Assembly (NCBI RefSeq): GCF_000263855.1
Contig: NZ_AJWX01000023.1
Coordinates: 1-64,000 of the forward strand
Direction of reading: 5' to 3'
Source of the DNA: Pseudomonas sp. M47T1
GTDB lineage: Bacteria; Pseudomonadota; Gammaproteobacteria; Pseudomonadales; Pseudomonadaceae
DNA length: 64,000 bases
Below the pieces are notes generated by a model, which saw only the letters and a list, made by a program, of their open reading frames with translations, was not told the origin of the DNA and did no database searches. Position 1 is the stretch's first letter; every line of letters starts with the position of its first letter. Made by a program: the position numbers and the translations under genes. This document shows, one piece after another, positions 8,037-17,955 of this stretch.

Positions 8037-10262
8037 ATGAATAACGAAGGACTTCACGAAACTGCCGTGAAAGAAGCACAGCCAGTGCTTGAGCAGATCA
8101 TCGAAACGCCGCCGGCGATGGAACCTATAGAAGAGCCCGTTTCCGAAGCCACTGCGTCCAGCCCGCCGGTACCCGCTGCCGTGCCCGGCCTGGATGACAG
8201 CAGCCTGTACATCCATCGCGAGTTGTCCCAGTTGCAGTTCAACATCCGCGTGCTGGAGCAGGCTCTGGACGAGTCCTACCCGCTGCTGGAGCGTTTGAAG
8301 TTCCTGCTGATTTTCTCCAGCAACCTGGACGAATTCTTCGAAATCCGCGTGGCGGGCCTCAAGAAGCAGATCACCTTCGCCCGTGAACAGGCTGGCGCCG
8401 ACGGCCTGCAACCGCATCAGGCGTTGGCGCGCATCAGCGAACTGGTGCACGGCCACGTCGACCGCCAGTACGCCATTCTCAATGACATCCTGCTGCCGGA
8501 GTTGGAAAAGCACCAGGTACGCTTCATTCGTCGCCGCAACTGGACCGTCAAGCTCAAGACCTGGGTGCGTCGCTATTTCCGTGACGAGATCGCGCCGATC
8601 ATCACCCCCATCGGCCTGGACCCCACGCACCCGTTCCCGTTGCTGGTGAACAAGAGCCTGAACTTCATCGTCGAGCTGGAAGGCATCGATGCCTTCGGTC
8701 GCGACTCCGGCTTGGCCATCATCCCTGCGCCGCGCTTGCTGCCACGGGTTATCCGCGTGCCGGAAGAAGTGTCGGGCGCAGGCGACAACTTTGTGTTCCT
8801 GTCGTCGATGATCCACGCTCACGCCGATGACCTGTTCCAGGGCATGAAGGTCAAGGGCTGCTACCAGTTCCGCCTGACCCGTAACGCAGACCTGGCAGTG
8901 GACACCGAGGACGTCGAAGACCTGGCCCGCGCCCTGCGCGGCGAACTGTTTTCGCGGCGCTATGGCGACGCCGTGCGCCTGGAAGTGGCCGATACCTGCC
9001 CCAAGCACCTGTCCGACTACCTGCTCAAGCAGTTCAGCCTGGCCGAATCGGAGTTGTACCAGGTCAACGGCCCGGTCAACCTCACGCGCCTGTTCAGCAT
9101 TACCGGCCTGGACAGCCACCCCGAGCTGCAATACAAGCCATTCACGCCAGCGATTCCCAAGCTGTTGCAGAACAGCGAGAACATTTTCAGCGTGATCAGC
9201 AAGCAGGACATTCTGCTGCTGCACCCGTTCGAGTCGTTCACCCCGGTGGTGGACCTGCTTCGTCAGGCGGCAAAAGACCCGCACGTGCTGGCTGTACGCC
9301 AGACTCTGTATCGCAGCGGCGCCAACTCGGAAATCGTCGATGCGCTGGTGGACGCTGCTCGAAACGGCAAGGAAGTGACCGCGGTCATTGAGTTGCGCGC
9401 CCGTTTCGACGAAGAGTCCAACCTGCAGATGGCCAGCCGCCTGCAAGCAGCGGGCGCCGTGGTGATCTACGGCGTGGTGGGCTTCAAGACCCACGCCAAG
9501 ATGATGCTGATTCTGCGCCGCGAAGCCGGCGAGATCGTGCGCTACGCCCACTTGGGCACTGGCAACTACCACGCCGGCAACGCGCGGTTGTACACCGACT
9601 ACAGCCTGCTGACCTCCGACGACGCTTTGTGCGAAGACGTGGGCAAGTTGTTCAGCCAGCTGATCGGCATGGGCAAGACCTTGCGCATGAAGAAGCTGCT
9701 GCACGCGCCGTTCACGCTGAAAAAGGGCATGCTCGACATGATTGCCCGCGAAACCCAGTTCGCCCTGGACGGCAAACCGGCGCACATCATTGCCAAGTTC
9801 AACTCGCTGACCGATCCCAAGATCATCCGCGCCTTGTACAAGGCCAGCCAATCGGGCGTGCGCATCGACCTGGTGGTGCGTGGCATGTGCTGCTTGCGCC
9901 CGGGCATTGCCGGGGTGTCGCATAACATTCAGGTGCGTTCCATCATTGGCCGCTTCCTGGAGCACACCCGTGTGTTCTATTTCGCCAATGGCGGCGAGGA
10001 GCAGATGTTCCTGTCCAGTGCCGACTGGATGGAGCGCAACCTGGACAAGCGCGTCGAGACTTGCTTCCCGGTAGAGGGCAAAAAGCTGATTCTGCGGGTG
10101 AAGAAGGAGCTGGAAAGCTACCTGACCGACAACACTCATTCGTGGATTCTGCAGCCCGATGGCCGCTACGTGCGCAGCTCGCCAACCGGCAACCAGAACC
10201 CGCGCAGTGCCCAGGACACCCTGCTTGAGCGCCTGAGCATCCCGATCCTTACCGTACGGTAA
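8037..10262 (+). CDS. ppk: Polyphosphate kinase 1
   Basis: The 741-residue enzyme polymerises the gamma phosphate of ATP into inorganic polyphosphate. After a Pro/Glu-rich N-terminal extension of about 55 residues come the PPK1 N domain (SLYIHRELSQLQFN, then FLLIFSSNLDEFFEIRVAG), the head domain, and the two PLD-like C domains. The autophosphorylated His is expected in GFKTHAKMML (about residue 486), with a second His in FLEHTRVFYF (about 643). AGGAA precedes the ATG. A Pho box promoter lies about 230 bp upstream. The 3' end overlaps the convergent ppx by 14 bp within a palindrome. The length is slightly above E. coli Ppk (688) because of the N-terminal extension. Confidence 0.97.
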   Translation: MNNEGLHETAVKEAQPVLEQIIETPPAMEPIEEPVSEATASSPPVPAAVPGLDDSSLYIHRELSQLQFNIRVLEQALDESYPLLERLKFLLIFSSNLDEFFEIRVAGLKKQITFAREQAGADGLQPHQALARISELVHGHVDRQYAILNDILLPELEKHQVRFIRRRNWTVKLKTWVRRYFRDEIAPIITPIGLDPTHPFPLLVNKSLNFIVELEGIDAFGRDSGLAIIPAPRLLPRVIRVPEEVSGAGDNFVFLSSMIHAHADDLFQGMKVKGCYQFRLTRNADLAVDTEDVEDLARALRGELFSRRYGDAVRLEVADTCPKHLSDYLLKQFSLAESELYQVNGPVNLTRLFSITGLDSHPELQYKPFTPAIPKLLQNSENIFSVISKQDILLLHPFESFTPVVDLLRQAAKDPHVLAVRQTLYRSGANSEIVDALVDAARNGKEVTAVIELRARFDEESNLQMASRLQAAGAVVIYGVVGFKTHAKMMLILRREAGEIVRYAHLGTGNYHAGNARLYTDYSLLTSDDALCEDVGKLFSQLIGMGKTLRMKKLLHAPFTLKKGMLDMIARETQFALDGKPAHIIAKFNSLTDPKIIRALYKASQSGVRIDLVVRGMCCLRPGIAGVSHNIQVRSIIGRFLEHTRVFYFANGGEEQMFLSSADWMERNLDKRVETCFPVEGKKLILRVKKELESYLTDNTHSWILQPDGRYVRSSPTGNQNPRSAQDTLLERLSIPILTVR

Positions 10263-10263
10263 G
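10248..10263. other. Palindrome at the overlapping ppk/ppx stop codons
   Basis: CTTACCGTACGGTAAG reads the same on both strands and contains both TAA stop codons. It makes both proteins end in LTVR. One step further out, the flanks remain nearly symmetrical (one mismatched pair over about 24 bp), so a hairpin could form in either transcript. No T-run follows, so it is not a classical terminator. Confidence 0.8.
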
Positions 10264-11751
10264 AATCACCCCGACCCGGGTCAGCCACTCCGCTTCCAGC
10301 GCGAAGTCGGCCTGGGTCAGCTGGTTCTCGTCCAGCCAGTTGGCCGGGAACTCCACTTCCAGGCTGTCGCGCCCTGCGTACAGCTTCACGGTCGGCATTT
10401 CCTGGGTACCACGGATGTGGTGGAACAGGATGGCGAAGCGCAGCAGCACGCACAGGCGAATCAGCTTGATGCCGTCATCGCCGAAATCGGCAAACTTGTC
10501 CTTGGGAATGTTGCGGCGGTGGCCGCGCACCAGCAGCGCCAGCATTTGCTGGTCTTCGCGGGAGAAGCCGGCCAGGTCCGAGTGCTCGATCAGATACGCG
10601 CCGTGCTTGTGGTAATGGTAGTGAGCGATGTCCAGGCCCACTTCGTGGACTTTGGCCGCCCAGCTCAGCAGTTCGCGCCACACGCCATCTTCCAGACCCC
10701 AGTCCGCCGCCACCTGGTCAAAGGCATGCAGCGCCTTGCGCTCGACGCGCGCGGCCTGATCCAGGTCCACGTGGTAGCGTTCCATCAGCGAGCTGAGGGT
10801 GCGCTCACGCACGTCTTCATGGTGGTGGCGGCCCAGCAGGTCATACAGCACGCCTTCACGCAGGGCGCCTTCGCAGTGGTCCATGCGCTGCAGTTCAAGG
10901 GCGTCGAAGATGGCTTCGAGAATGGCCAGGCCGGCCGGGAAGATCGAGCGGCGGTCGGGCTTGATGCCGTCGAAGTCGATCTTGTCCACGTCGCCCAGCT
11001 TGAACAGCTTGCGCTTGAGCCAGTTCAGGCCCTCGGCATTGACCTCGCCGGTACCATGGCCGCCGGCCTTCAGGGCCAGGCCGATGGCGCGGATGGTGCC
11101 GGAGGAGCCAATGGCTTCATCCCAGCTCAGGCGGTGCAGGGCATTCTCGATGCTCATGATTTCCAGGCGCGCCGCCGTGTAGGCCTGGGCGTAGCGGGCC
11201 GGGGTGATCTTGCCGTCCTTGAAGTAGCGCTGGGTGAAGCTGACGCAGCCCATTTGCAGGCTTTCGCGCAGCAGTGGCTCGAAGCGCTGGCCAATGATGA
11301 ATTCGGTACTGCCGCCGCCTATGTCGGCCACCAGGCGCTTGCCGGGGGTGTCCGCCAGGGTGTGGGACACGCCCAGGTAAATGAGACGGGCTTCTTCGCG
11401 GCCGGAAATGACTTCCACCGGGTGGCCCAGGATTTCCTCGGCACGACGGATGAATTCGCCACGGTTGCGCGCCTCGCGCAGGGCATTGGTGCCCACGATG
11501 CGCACGGCGCCCAGGGGCAGGCCGTTGATCAGCTGGGAAAAACGCTTGAGGCAGTCGAGGCCGCGCTGCATGGACTCTTCGTCCAGGTTGCGCTGCTCGT
11601 CGATACCGGCGGCCAGCTGAACCTTTTCCCCCAGGCGCTCGAGAATGCGGATTTCATTATGGTGGGCCTTGGCCACTACCATGTGAAAGCTGTTCGAGCC
11701 CAGATCGATGGCTGCGATCAGGGAAAGGTTCTTGGCGGTGGCTTGCGGCAT
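10249..11751 (-). CDS. ppx: Exopolyphosphatase
   Basis: The 500-residue Ppx/GppA family enzyme releases terminal phosphate from polyphosphate. It shows the ASKHA-fold phosphate-1 motif AAIDLGSNSFHMVVA near residue 15, GREEARLIYLGV near 120, the phosphate-2 motif VADIGGGSTEFI near 143, and a C-terminal HD-like domain with HEVGLDIAHYHYHKHG near 370. It is convergent to ppk, as in other pseudomonads, rather than co-transcribed as in E. coli. The last five codons (ILTVR) equal those of ppk because the two ends share a palindrome. Its start has no close competitor. Confidence 0.97.
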   Translation of the reverse strand: MPQATAKNLSLIAAIDLGSNSFHMVVAKAHHNEIRILERLGEKVQLAAGIDEQRNLDEESMQRGLDCLKRFSQLINGLPLGAVRIVGTNALREARNRGEFIRRAEEILGHPVEVISGREEARLIYLGVSHTLADTPGKRLVADIGGGSTEFIIGQRFEPLLRESLQMGCVSFTQRYFKDGKITPARYAQAYTAARLEIMSIENALHRLSWDEAIGSSGTIRAIGLALKAGGHGTGEVNAEGLNWLKRKLFKLGDVDKIDFDGIKPDRRSIFPAGLAILEAIFDALELQRMDHCEGALREGVLYDLLGRHHHEDVRERTLSSLMERYHVDLDQAARVERKALHAFDQVAADWGLEDGVWRELLSWAAKVHEVGLDIAHYHYHKHGAYLIEHSDLAGFSREDQQMLALLVRGHRRNIPKDKFADFGDDGIKLIRLCVLLRFAILFHHIRGTQEMPTVKLYAGRDSLEVEFPANWLDENQLTQADFALEAEWLTRVGVILTVR

Positions 11752-11849
11752 GGTCTGAAAATCCCGGTCGTTAACCCTGCCATCGTGCCACGAACCAACG
11801 GTGCCGCCAACGCATATAGCCTGCTCCCACGCAGGATGGTGGCTGCAGC

Positions 11850-12581
11850 TCAGCCTTGCTGCATGCCAATGAAGTTGGCCAGCTCCGGCGTCTGCGGCTC
11901 GGCAAACAACTGTTTCGGGTGACCCACCTCGTGCACCTTGCCCTCATGCATGAACACCAGCTTGTCGCCCACCTCGCGGGCGAAGCGCATTTCGTGGGTC
12001 ACCATGATCAGTGTCATGCCGTCCTGGGCCAGCTTGCGCACCACGCTCAGTACCTCATTGACCAGTTCGGGGTCCAGCGCCGAGGTGATTTCATCGCACA
12101 GCAGCACCTTGGGCGACATCGCCAGGGCGCGAGCGATGGCCACGCGCTGCTGCTGGCCGCCGGACAGGCGGTCGGGGTAGGCGTCGAACTTGTCGCCCAG
12201 GCCAACGCGTTCCAGCATCTGCCGCGCCAGGGCGGCAGCCTTTGCCTTGGCTACCTTTTGCACCACTTGCGGGGCCAGCATGACGTTCTCGCCCACGGTC
12301 AAGTGGGGGAACAGGTTGAACTGCTGGAACACCATGCCGACTTTCTGGCGCAGGCTGCGCAAGTCGGCGCGCGCGGCATCCAGGTATTCGCCGTCCACCT
12401 CGATGACCCCGTCGTTGATCGACTCCAGGCCATTGAGGGTACGCAGCAGGGTGCTCTTGCCCGAACCGCTGCGGCCAATGATAGCCACCACCTGGCCTTC
12501 TTCCACGCTCAGGTCTATGCCCTTGAGCACGTGATGGTCGCCGTAATATTTATGCAGGGCGGAAATTCTAAGCAGAGGCAT
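11850..12581 (-). CDS. Polar amino acid ABC transporter, ATP-binding protein
   Basis: The 243-residue ATPase has Walker A GRSGSGKST near residue 35, the LSGGQQQR signature near 150, Walker B VLLCDEITSALDP near 170 and a switch His in MVTHEMRFA near 205. It matches the GlnQ/HisP/ArtP class that powers uptake of polar amino acids. The start at 12581 is chosen for its AGGAG ribosome site 6 bases upstream and because the domain begins directly after it; it overlaps the permease gene by 14 bp. It is the last gene of a four-gene operon with two permeases and a binding protein. Confidence 0.93.
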   Translation of the reverse strand: MPLLRISALHKYYGDHHVLKGIDLSVEEGQVVAIIGRSGSGKSTLLRTLNGLESINDGVIEVDGEYLDAARADLRSLRQKVGMVFQQFNLFPHLTVGENVMLAPQVVQKVAKAKAAALARQMLERVGLGDKFDAYPDRLSGGQQQRVAIARALAMSPKVLLCDEITSALDPELVNEVLSVVRKLAQDGMTLIMVTHEMRFAREVGDKLVFMHEGKVHEVGHPKQLFAEPQTPELANFIGMQQG

Positions 12582-13218
12582 GCAGTCTCCTTTCCAGGTA
12601 GCGGGCGCTGAGCGACAGCGGGTAGCACAGAATGAAGTAGCCCAGGGCAACCAGGCCGTACACCGTGAAGGGTTCAAACGTGGCGTTGGCAAGCATGCCG
12701 CCGGTCTTGGTCAGTTCGGTAAAGCCGATGATCGAGGTCACTGCGGTGCCTTTCACCACTTGTACCGAGAAACCCACGGTGGGCGCCACGGCGATGCGCA
12801 GGGCCTGGGGCACAATCACGTGGCGCAATTGCTCGTAACGGCTCAAGGCCAGGCTGGCCGAGGCTTCCCACTGGCCGTGGGCGATGGATTCGACGCAGCC
12901 GCGCCAGATCTCGGCCAGGTAGGCGCTGGTAAACAGGGTCAGGGCCAGCGCAGCGGCCACCCAGGGTGAAATGTCGATGCCCAGCAGCGCCACGCCAAAG
13001 AACACCAGAAACAACTGCATCAACAGCGGCGTACCCTGGAACAGCTCTATATAGCCACGGGCGAAACCACGGGGTACAGCCTTGTCGGAAATGCGCAGGG
13101 TCATCACCAGCAAGCCAATCACGCCACCGCCCACAAAGGCCACCAGGCTCAGGGCCAGGGTCCATTGCAGGCCGATCAGCAGGTTGCGCAGGATGTCCCA
13201 GAAGGTGAAGTCCATCAT
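12568..13218 (-). CDS. Polar amino acid ABC transporter, permease 2
   Basis: The 216-residue HisM/GlnP-type permease has about five membrane helices and the EAA-type cytoplasmic loop (EASASLALSRYEQLRHVIVPQA, near residues 130-150) that docks the ATPase. The RGYIELFQGTPLLMQLF motif near residue 50 is typical of polar amino acid permeases. The start ATG overlaps the stop of the previous permease (TGATG), with AGGAG 6 bases before it, so translation is coupled. It forms a heterodimer with the 13218-13883 product. Confidence 0.92.
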   Translation of the reverse strand: MMDFTFWDILRNLLIGLQWTLALSLVAFVGGGVIGLLVMTLRISDKAVPRGFARGYIELFQGTPLLMQLFLVFFGVALLGIDISPWVAAALALTLFTSAYLAEIWRGCVESIAHGQWEASASLALSRYEQLRHVIVPQALRIAVAPTVGFSVQVVKGTAVTSIIGFTELTKTGGMLANATFEPFTVYGLVALGYFILCYPLSLSARYLERRLHASA

Positions 13219-13883
13219 CAGCGGCTCCTCGCCAGGTAGCGCCGGCCCAGCCAGTTGAGCAGGGCGCGGATCGCCATGGCCATGGCCAGGTAGATAAGGG
13301 TGGTGAGCACGTAGGTTTCGAACGCGCGGAAATTGCGCGATTGAATGAAGTTGGCGTAGAAGCTCAATTCCTGGGTGGCGATTTGCGAACACACCGCCGA
13401 GCCCAGCATCACGATGATGATCTGGCTGCTCAGGGCTGGCCACACCTTGCCCAGTGCCGGTACCAGCACAACGTGACGGAACGCCTCGCCACGGCTCATG
13501 GCCAGCGCTGCTGCGGCTTCCAGCTGGCCACGCGCAATGGCCTGGATGCCCGCGCGAATGATCTCCGTGCTGTAGGCGCCCAGGTTGACCACCATGGCCA
13601 GCACCGCGGCCTGCCACTCGCTGATCTGCACGCCCAATGACGGCAAACCGAAGAAAATGAAGAACAATTGCACAAGGAATGGCGTATTGCGGATCAGCTC
13701 GACGTAGACGCCGAATATCCCCGCCAGCGGCTGGATTTTCCAGGCACGGACCACCCCGCCGAGAATTCCCAGGCTGACCCCCAGCACGGCGCCAATCACC
13801 GTCAGCTCAAGTGTGAAAAGCGCGCCCTTGAGCAGCAGGTCGGTGTTGGCAAGTACCGGGGCAAAGTCGAAGTGGTAGGCCAT
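13218..13883 (-). CDS. Polar amino acid ABC transporter, permease 1
   Basis: The 221-residue permease has five hydrophobic segments, the YVELIRNTPFLVQLFFIFFG motif near residue 60 and the EAA loop EAAAALAMSRGEAFRHVVLVPA near 125-145, as in HisQ/GlnP proteins. It follows the binding-protein gene by 15 bases and overlaps the next permease by one base. Together they build the membrane channel of the importer. Which amino acid is transported cannot be read from the sequence. Confidence 0.92.
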   Translation of the reverse strand: MAYHFDFAPVLANTDLLLKGALFTLELTVIGAVLGVSLGILGGVVRAWKIQPLAGIFGVYVELIRNTPFLVQLFFIFFGLPSLGVQISEWQAAVLAMVVNLGAYSTEIIRAGIQAIARGQLEAAAALAMSRGEAFRHVVLVPALGKVWPALSSQIIIVMLGSAVCSQIATQELSFYANFIQSRNFRAFETYVLTTLIYLAMAMAIRALLNWLGRRYLARSR

Positions 13884-13898
13884 ATCGGTTCTGGCGCC

Positions 13899-14684
13899 TT
13901 AAAGGTCAGCGGGCAGCGGCTGCTTGAGCCAGGTCTGCGAGTTCTTTTCCAGGCTGCCGTCCTGCTTGGCCGCGGCGATGATCTCGTTGACCTTGGCCAG
14001 CAGTTGCGGCTCGTTCTTGTTCAGGCCCACGTACACTGGGGAGTCCTTGAGCTTGACCTTCAGCGCCGGAATGCGTTTGGGGTTGCGCTCGCTGATGGCC
14101 ACCATTACCACGTTGCCGCTGGCAATCAAGTCCACCTGGCCGGCCAGGTAGGCGGCGATGGTGGAGTTGTTGTCTTCGAAGCGCTTGATGGTCACGCCCT
14201 CGGGCGCCACCTTGGTCAGCTCGATGTCTTCGATGGCGCCGCGGGTCACGCTGATGGTCTTGCCCTTCAGGTCGTCGAGGCTGGCCACGGGCGCGTCGGG
14301 CGGCCCGAATACCGCGAGGTAGAAGGGGGCGTAGGCGCTGGAGAAGTCGATGACCTTCTCACGGTCCGGGTTTTTGCCCAGGCTGGAAATCACCAGGTCG
14401 ACCTTGCCGGTGGTGAGGTACGGGATGCGGTTGGTGCTGTTGACCGGCGTCAGCTCAAGCTTGACTTTCAGGCGGTCGGCGATCAACTGCGCGGTATCAA
14501 TGTCCAGGCCGCGGGGCTTCATGTCCGGGCCAATCGAGCCGAAGGGCGGGAAGTCCTGGGGCACGGCCACTTTCAGGGTGCCGCGCTTGACTACATCGTC
14601 CAGGCCGTCAGCGTGGGCAGGGGCCTGGCAAAGCATCAGGCTGGCGAACAGAGCGGTGAGCAGGGCGGTACAGCGCTGGATCAT
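13899..14684 (-). CDS. Polar amino acid ABC transporter, periplasmic binding protein
   Basis: The 261-residue protein has a signal peptide ending at AHA (about residue 23) and then a family 3 solute-binding fold: RGTLKVAVPQDFPPFGS, GLDIDTAQLIADRLKV, VDLVISSLGKNPDREKVIDFS and a DNNSTIAAYLAGQVDLI segment. The start at 14684 has GGAGA 7 bases upstream and fits the signal peptide. It is the first gene of the importer operon. A FadR-family regulator is transcribed divergently, suggesting control by that protein. The ligand is probably a polar amino acid or related amine, but this is not specified by any motif seen. Confidence 0.92.
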   Translation of the reverse strand: MIQRCTALLTALFASLMLCQAPAHADGLDDVVKRGTLKVAVPQDFPPFGSIGPDMKPRGLDIDTAQLIADRLKVKLELTPVNSTNRIPYLTTGKVDLVISSLGKNPDREKVIDFSSAYAPFYLAVFGPPDAPVASLDDLKGKTISVTRGAIEDIELTKVAPEGVTIKRFEDNNSTIAAYLAGQVDLIASGNVVMVAISERNPKRIPALKVKLKDSPVYVGLNKNEPQLLAKVNEIIAAAKQDGSLEKNSQTWLKQPLPADL

Positions 14685-14740
14685 GGCACGGTCTCCGAAA
14701 GTGAGTGGCAAACCGCAGTGCACAGCCCATGCCAGAATTG

Positions 14741-14835
14741 TGTAGCCGCTGCCGCGAGGTTGCGTCGGCTCTCGGCCACACTGAACATCCCAGCGTACAG
14801 AGGGGCCAGCGCCGCCTGGCGGCAGCGGCTACACA
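14741..14835. repeat. REP-like inverted pair (REPIN)
   Basis: TGTAGCCGCTGCC at 14741-14753 is repeated in inverted orientation as GGCAGCGGCTACA at 14821-14833, separated by about 67 bases. Paired REP sequences of this kind are common in Pseudomonas. This one lies in the divergent promoter region of the ABC operon and its regulator, where it could separate the two promoters. Confidence 0.75.
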
Positions 14836-14851
14836 GGTGCCAGGCGGTCAT

Positions 14852-14866
14852 ACTGGTCTGAACAGT
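14852..14866. promoter_or_regulatory. Possible operator for the FadR-type regulator
   Basis: ACTGGTCTGAACAGT is an inverted repeat (ACTG, 7-base gap, CAGT) in the divergent region between the ABC operon and the regulator. FadR-subfamily proteins often bind short palindromes with TGGT or GGTC halves; the match here is only partial. Confidence 0.3.
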
Positions 14867-14978
14867 TGCACCGCTTTCGCGCAATAAATACGGGCATGAA
14901 CCGTTATCGAGCGTGATTTGCCAGGCCGGGAAAATGGCGTTAAAAGGTCACTTTCCAGCGGTCCGAATGCCTGTGACG

Positions 14979-15680
14979 ATGATGAACTCAATGAGTCGAG
15001 CGGTACCTGACGTGGCCATCCAGGGCATCCGTCAGATGATCAGCCGAGACGGTTACGAGGCCGGTGCCGCGCTGCCTTCCCAGCGCGATCTGGCTGAGCA
15101 ACTGGGGGTCAGCCGCGCTTCGCTGCGCGAGGCATTGTCGACCCTCAGCGCCCTGGGGGTGGTCAGTATCCAGCCGGGCAGGGGCGTGTTCGTGCAGGCA
15201 CCCAGCGCTGCACTGTCATCGAGCGGGGGGGTAGTGTGGCCGTTCGCCGCGCAGGCTGCGCCCGAAGACATCTTCCAGCTGCGCTATGCCCTGGAAAGCT
15301 TTGCCGCCGGCCTTGCCGCCGTGCGCCTGAGCGCAGATGAGTTGGACGGCCTGCAGGACAACGTGCAGGCGATGCGCTCGGAGTTGCGCGCAGAGGATTT
15401 CGAGACGGCGGCGCGGCTGGATTTCGATTTTCACCGCCGTATCCTGGTGGCCAGCGGCAATCAGGCAATGGCCGGTATCCTGGTAGCCAGCGCCGATATC
15501 TTCCTGGAAAGCCAGAAGTTGCCGTTCATCCGCAGCGAGCGCGCCATGGAAACCTGGCAGGAACACCGCAAGATCCTTCGCGCCCTGGCTCGTCATGCCG
15601 CTGCCCCCGCGTCACGGGCCATGCAAGAACATATTCGTGGCGCAGCCTTGCGTACAGGCATCGCGTTTGTAGCACCGTAA
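14979..15680 (+). CDS. FadR-subfamily GntR transcriptional regulator
   Basis: The protein (233 residues from the chosen ATG) has an N-terminal winged helix-turn-helix (AALPSQRDLAEQLGVSRASLREALSTL, then GVVSIQPGRGVFV) and an all-helical FCD ligand domain whose metal-type His/Asp residues include DFDFHRRI and EHRKIL. It is transcribed divergently from the amino acid ABC operon and most likely controls it. The frame is open from 14913; starts at 14934 and 14979 are both possible and neither has a strong ribosome site, so the N-terminus is uncertain. The effector is unknown. Confidence 0.88.
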   Translation: MMNSMSRAVPDVAIQGIRQMISRDGYEAGAALPSQRDLAEQLGVSRASLREALSTLSALGVVSIQPGRGVFVQAPSAALSSSGGVVWPFAAQAAPEDIFQLRYALESFAAGLAAVRLSADELDGLQDNVQAMRSELRAEDFETAARLDFDFHRRILVASGNQAMAGILVASADIFLESQKLPFIRSERAMETWQEHRKILRALARHAAAPASRAMQEHIRGAALRTGIAFVAP

Positions 15681-15800
15681 CGGCCTTATTGGTCAAATCT
15701 TGAACAGCCATAGCTAGACTCAATCATCAGTGGCTTCCTGTGGAACGCCTGTGCCGTTATGATGGGCAACGTTTTTTTACATCCGACTGCGGAGCCCCTT

Positions 15801-16130
15801 ATGAGCAGCGACAAAATCGTACACGTCACTGATGCAACCTTTGAGGAGCAAGTACTCAAGGCCAAGGGCCCTGTCCTCGTTGATTACTGGGCTGAATGGT
15901 GCGGCCCATGCAAGATGATCGCCCCGGTGCTGGACGAGATTGCCACCACCTACGACGGTAAAGTGACCATCGCCAAGCTGAACATTGACGACAACCAGGA
16001 AACCCCTGCCAAGCACGGCGTGCGTGGTATTCCTACGCTGATGCTGTTCAAGGACGGTGAAGTGGCAGCGACCAAGGTCGGCGCCCTGTCCAAGTCGCAA
16101 TTGGCCGCTTTCCTGGATGCCAGCCTGTAA
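15801..16130 (+). CDS. trxA: Thioredoxin 1
   Basis: The 109-residue protein has the active-site WCGPCKM at about residues 31-37, the cis-Pro in GIPTLMLF and the TrxA length. It reduces disulfides in ribonucleotide reductase, methionine sulfoxide reductase and other partners, and is itself reduced by thioredoxin reductase. The ATG at 15801 has GGAG 6 bases upstream, so the longer open frame from 15759 is not used. It ends at its own terminator before rho, the order seen in E. coli and pseudomonads. Confidence 0.97.
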   Translation: MSSDKIVHVTDATFEEQVLKAKGPVLVDYWAEWCGPCKMIAPVLDEIATTYDGKVTIAKLNIDDNQETPAKHGVRGIPTLMLFKDGEVAATKVGALSKSQLAAFLDASL

Positions 16131-16155
16131 TAGCGCTGAAATATCCAGTGGTAAT

Positions 16156-16181
16156 AGCCCCGCACCTTGCGGGGCTTTTTC
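16156..16181 (+). terminator. trxA Rho-independent terminator
   Basis: AGCCCCGC and GCGGGGCT form an 8-bp stem with a 5-base loop followed by TTTTT, 25 bases after the trxA stop. Confidence 0.9.
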
Positions 16182-16230
16182 TTGGGCGAACGACTAGACG
16201 CCCGGAAATTCAGGTGTTACATTCGGCCTC

Positions 16231-16249
16231 GCACTAGTATCTCTAGTGC
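16231..16249 (+). promoter_or_regulatory. Perfect hairpin in the rho leader
   Basis: GCACTAG, a 5-base loop and CTAGTGC form a perfect 7-bp stem 130 bases before rho. The rho gene is autoregulated through its leader in E. coli; whether this hairpin takes part in that here is an inference. No T-run follows. Confidence 0.4.
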
Positions 16250-16377
16250 CCCCTGCAAGCCGTCGCCGACGCACTCCTACTCGAATTAGTACGCGATCCT
16301 GTCGCCTTCTCTGCGGCGCGGCCTCATTAAGCCCAAAGCTTAATTTCTCCCTCCATACATGATTACGTCATTCCCTT

Positions 16378-17637
<1,260 letters not shown>

Positions 17638-17657
17638 GCAAGCGTTGCGGTCTGCAA

Positions 17658-17691
17658 TAAAAAATGGCGCCCTTCGGGGCGCCATTTTTTA
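17658..17691 (+). terminator. rho Rho-independent terminator
   Basis: A stem of AATGGCGCCC and GGGCGCCATT around a TTCG tetraloop, with A-run before and T-run after, lies just downstream of the rho stop and could work in both directions. Confidence 0.92.
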
Positions 17692-17955
17692 TGGGCCCCA
17701 CCCATTGCCAGCATCAGGCCGGCCTCCCCTCGGCCCTGGCGCTTAACGGGGCCAACGTCAACAGCACGATCAAACGCTAACAGCAACAGCAGTGGCAACG
17801 GAATATCGCAAGGTATTCCCGTAAATCCGTTAAGAACCATTTTTTTTGCAGTCTTTTCGGAACTGTTACGATGACAATCCTTCTATGATGCGGGGCCCGC
17901 CAAATTGGCCGGGCGACGTATCGATAATTGAACAAGAATAAAGCAAGGGATTGTC
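17692..17955. other. Intergenic stretch between rho and the acyltransferase gene
   Basis: Between the rho terminator and the next ATG there are 264 bases without a convincing gene. The last 140 are AT-richer than the surroundings, with a T-run near 17842 and a TACGATGACAAT-like segment near 17866, so the acyltransferase promoter is probably here. AAGGG lies 6 bases before its ATG. Confidence 0.5.

Noticed and set aside
7995..10139. 714-codon minus-strand frame opposite ppk
   Set aside because: It mirrors ppk codon bias and has no recognisable motif or ribosome site, while ppk is certain.
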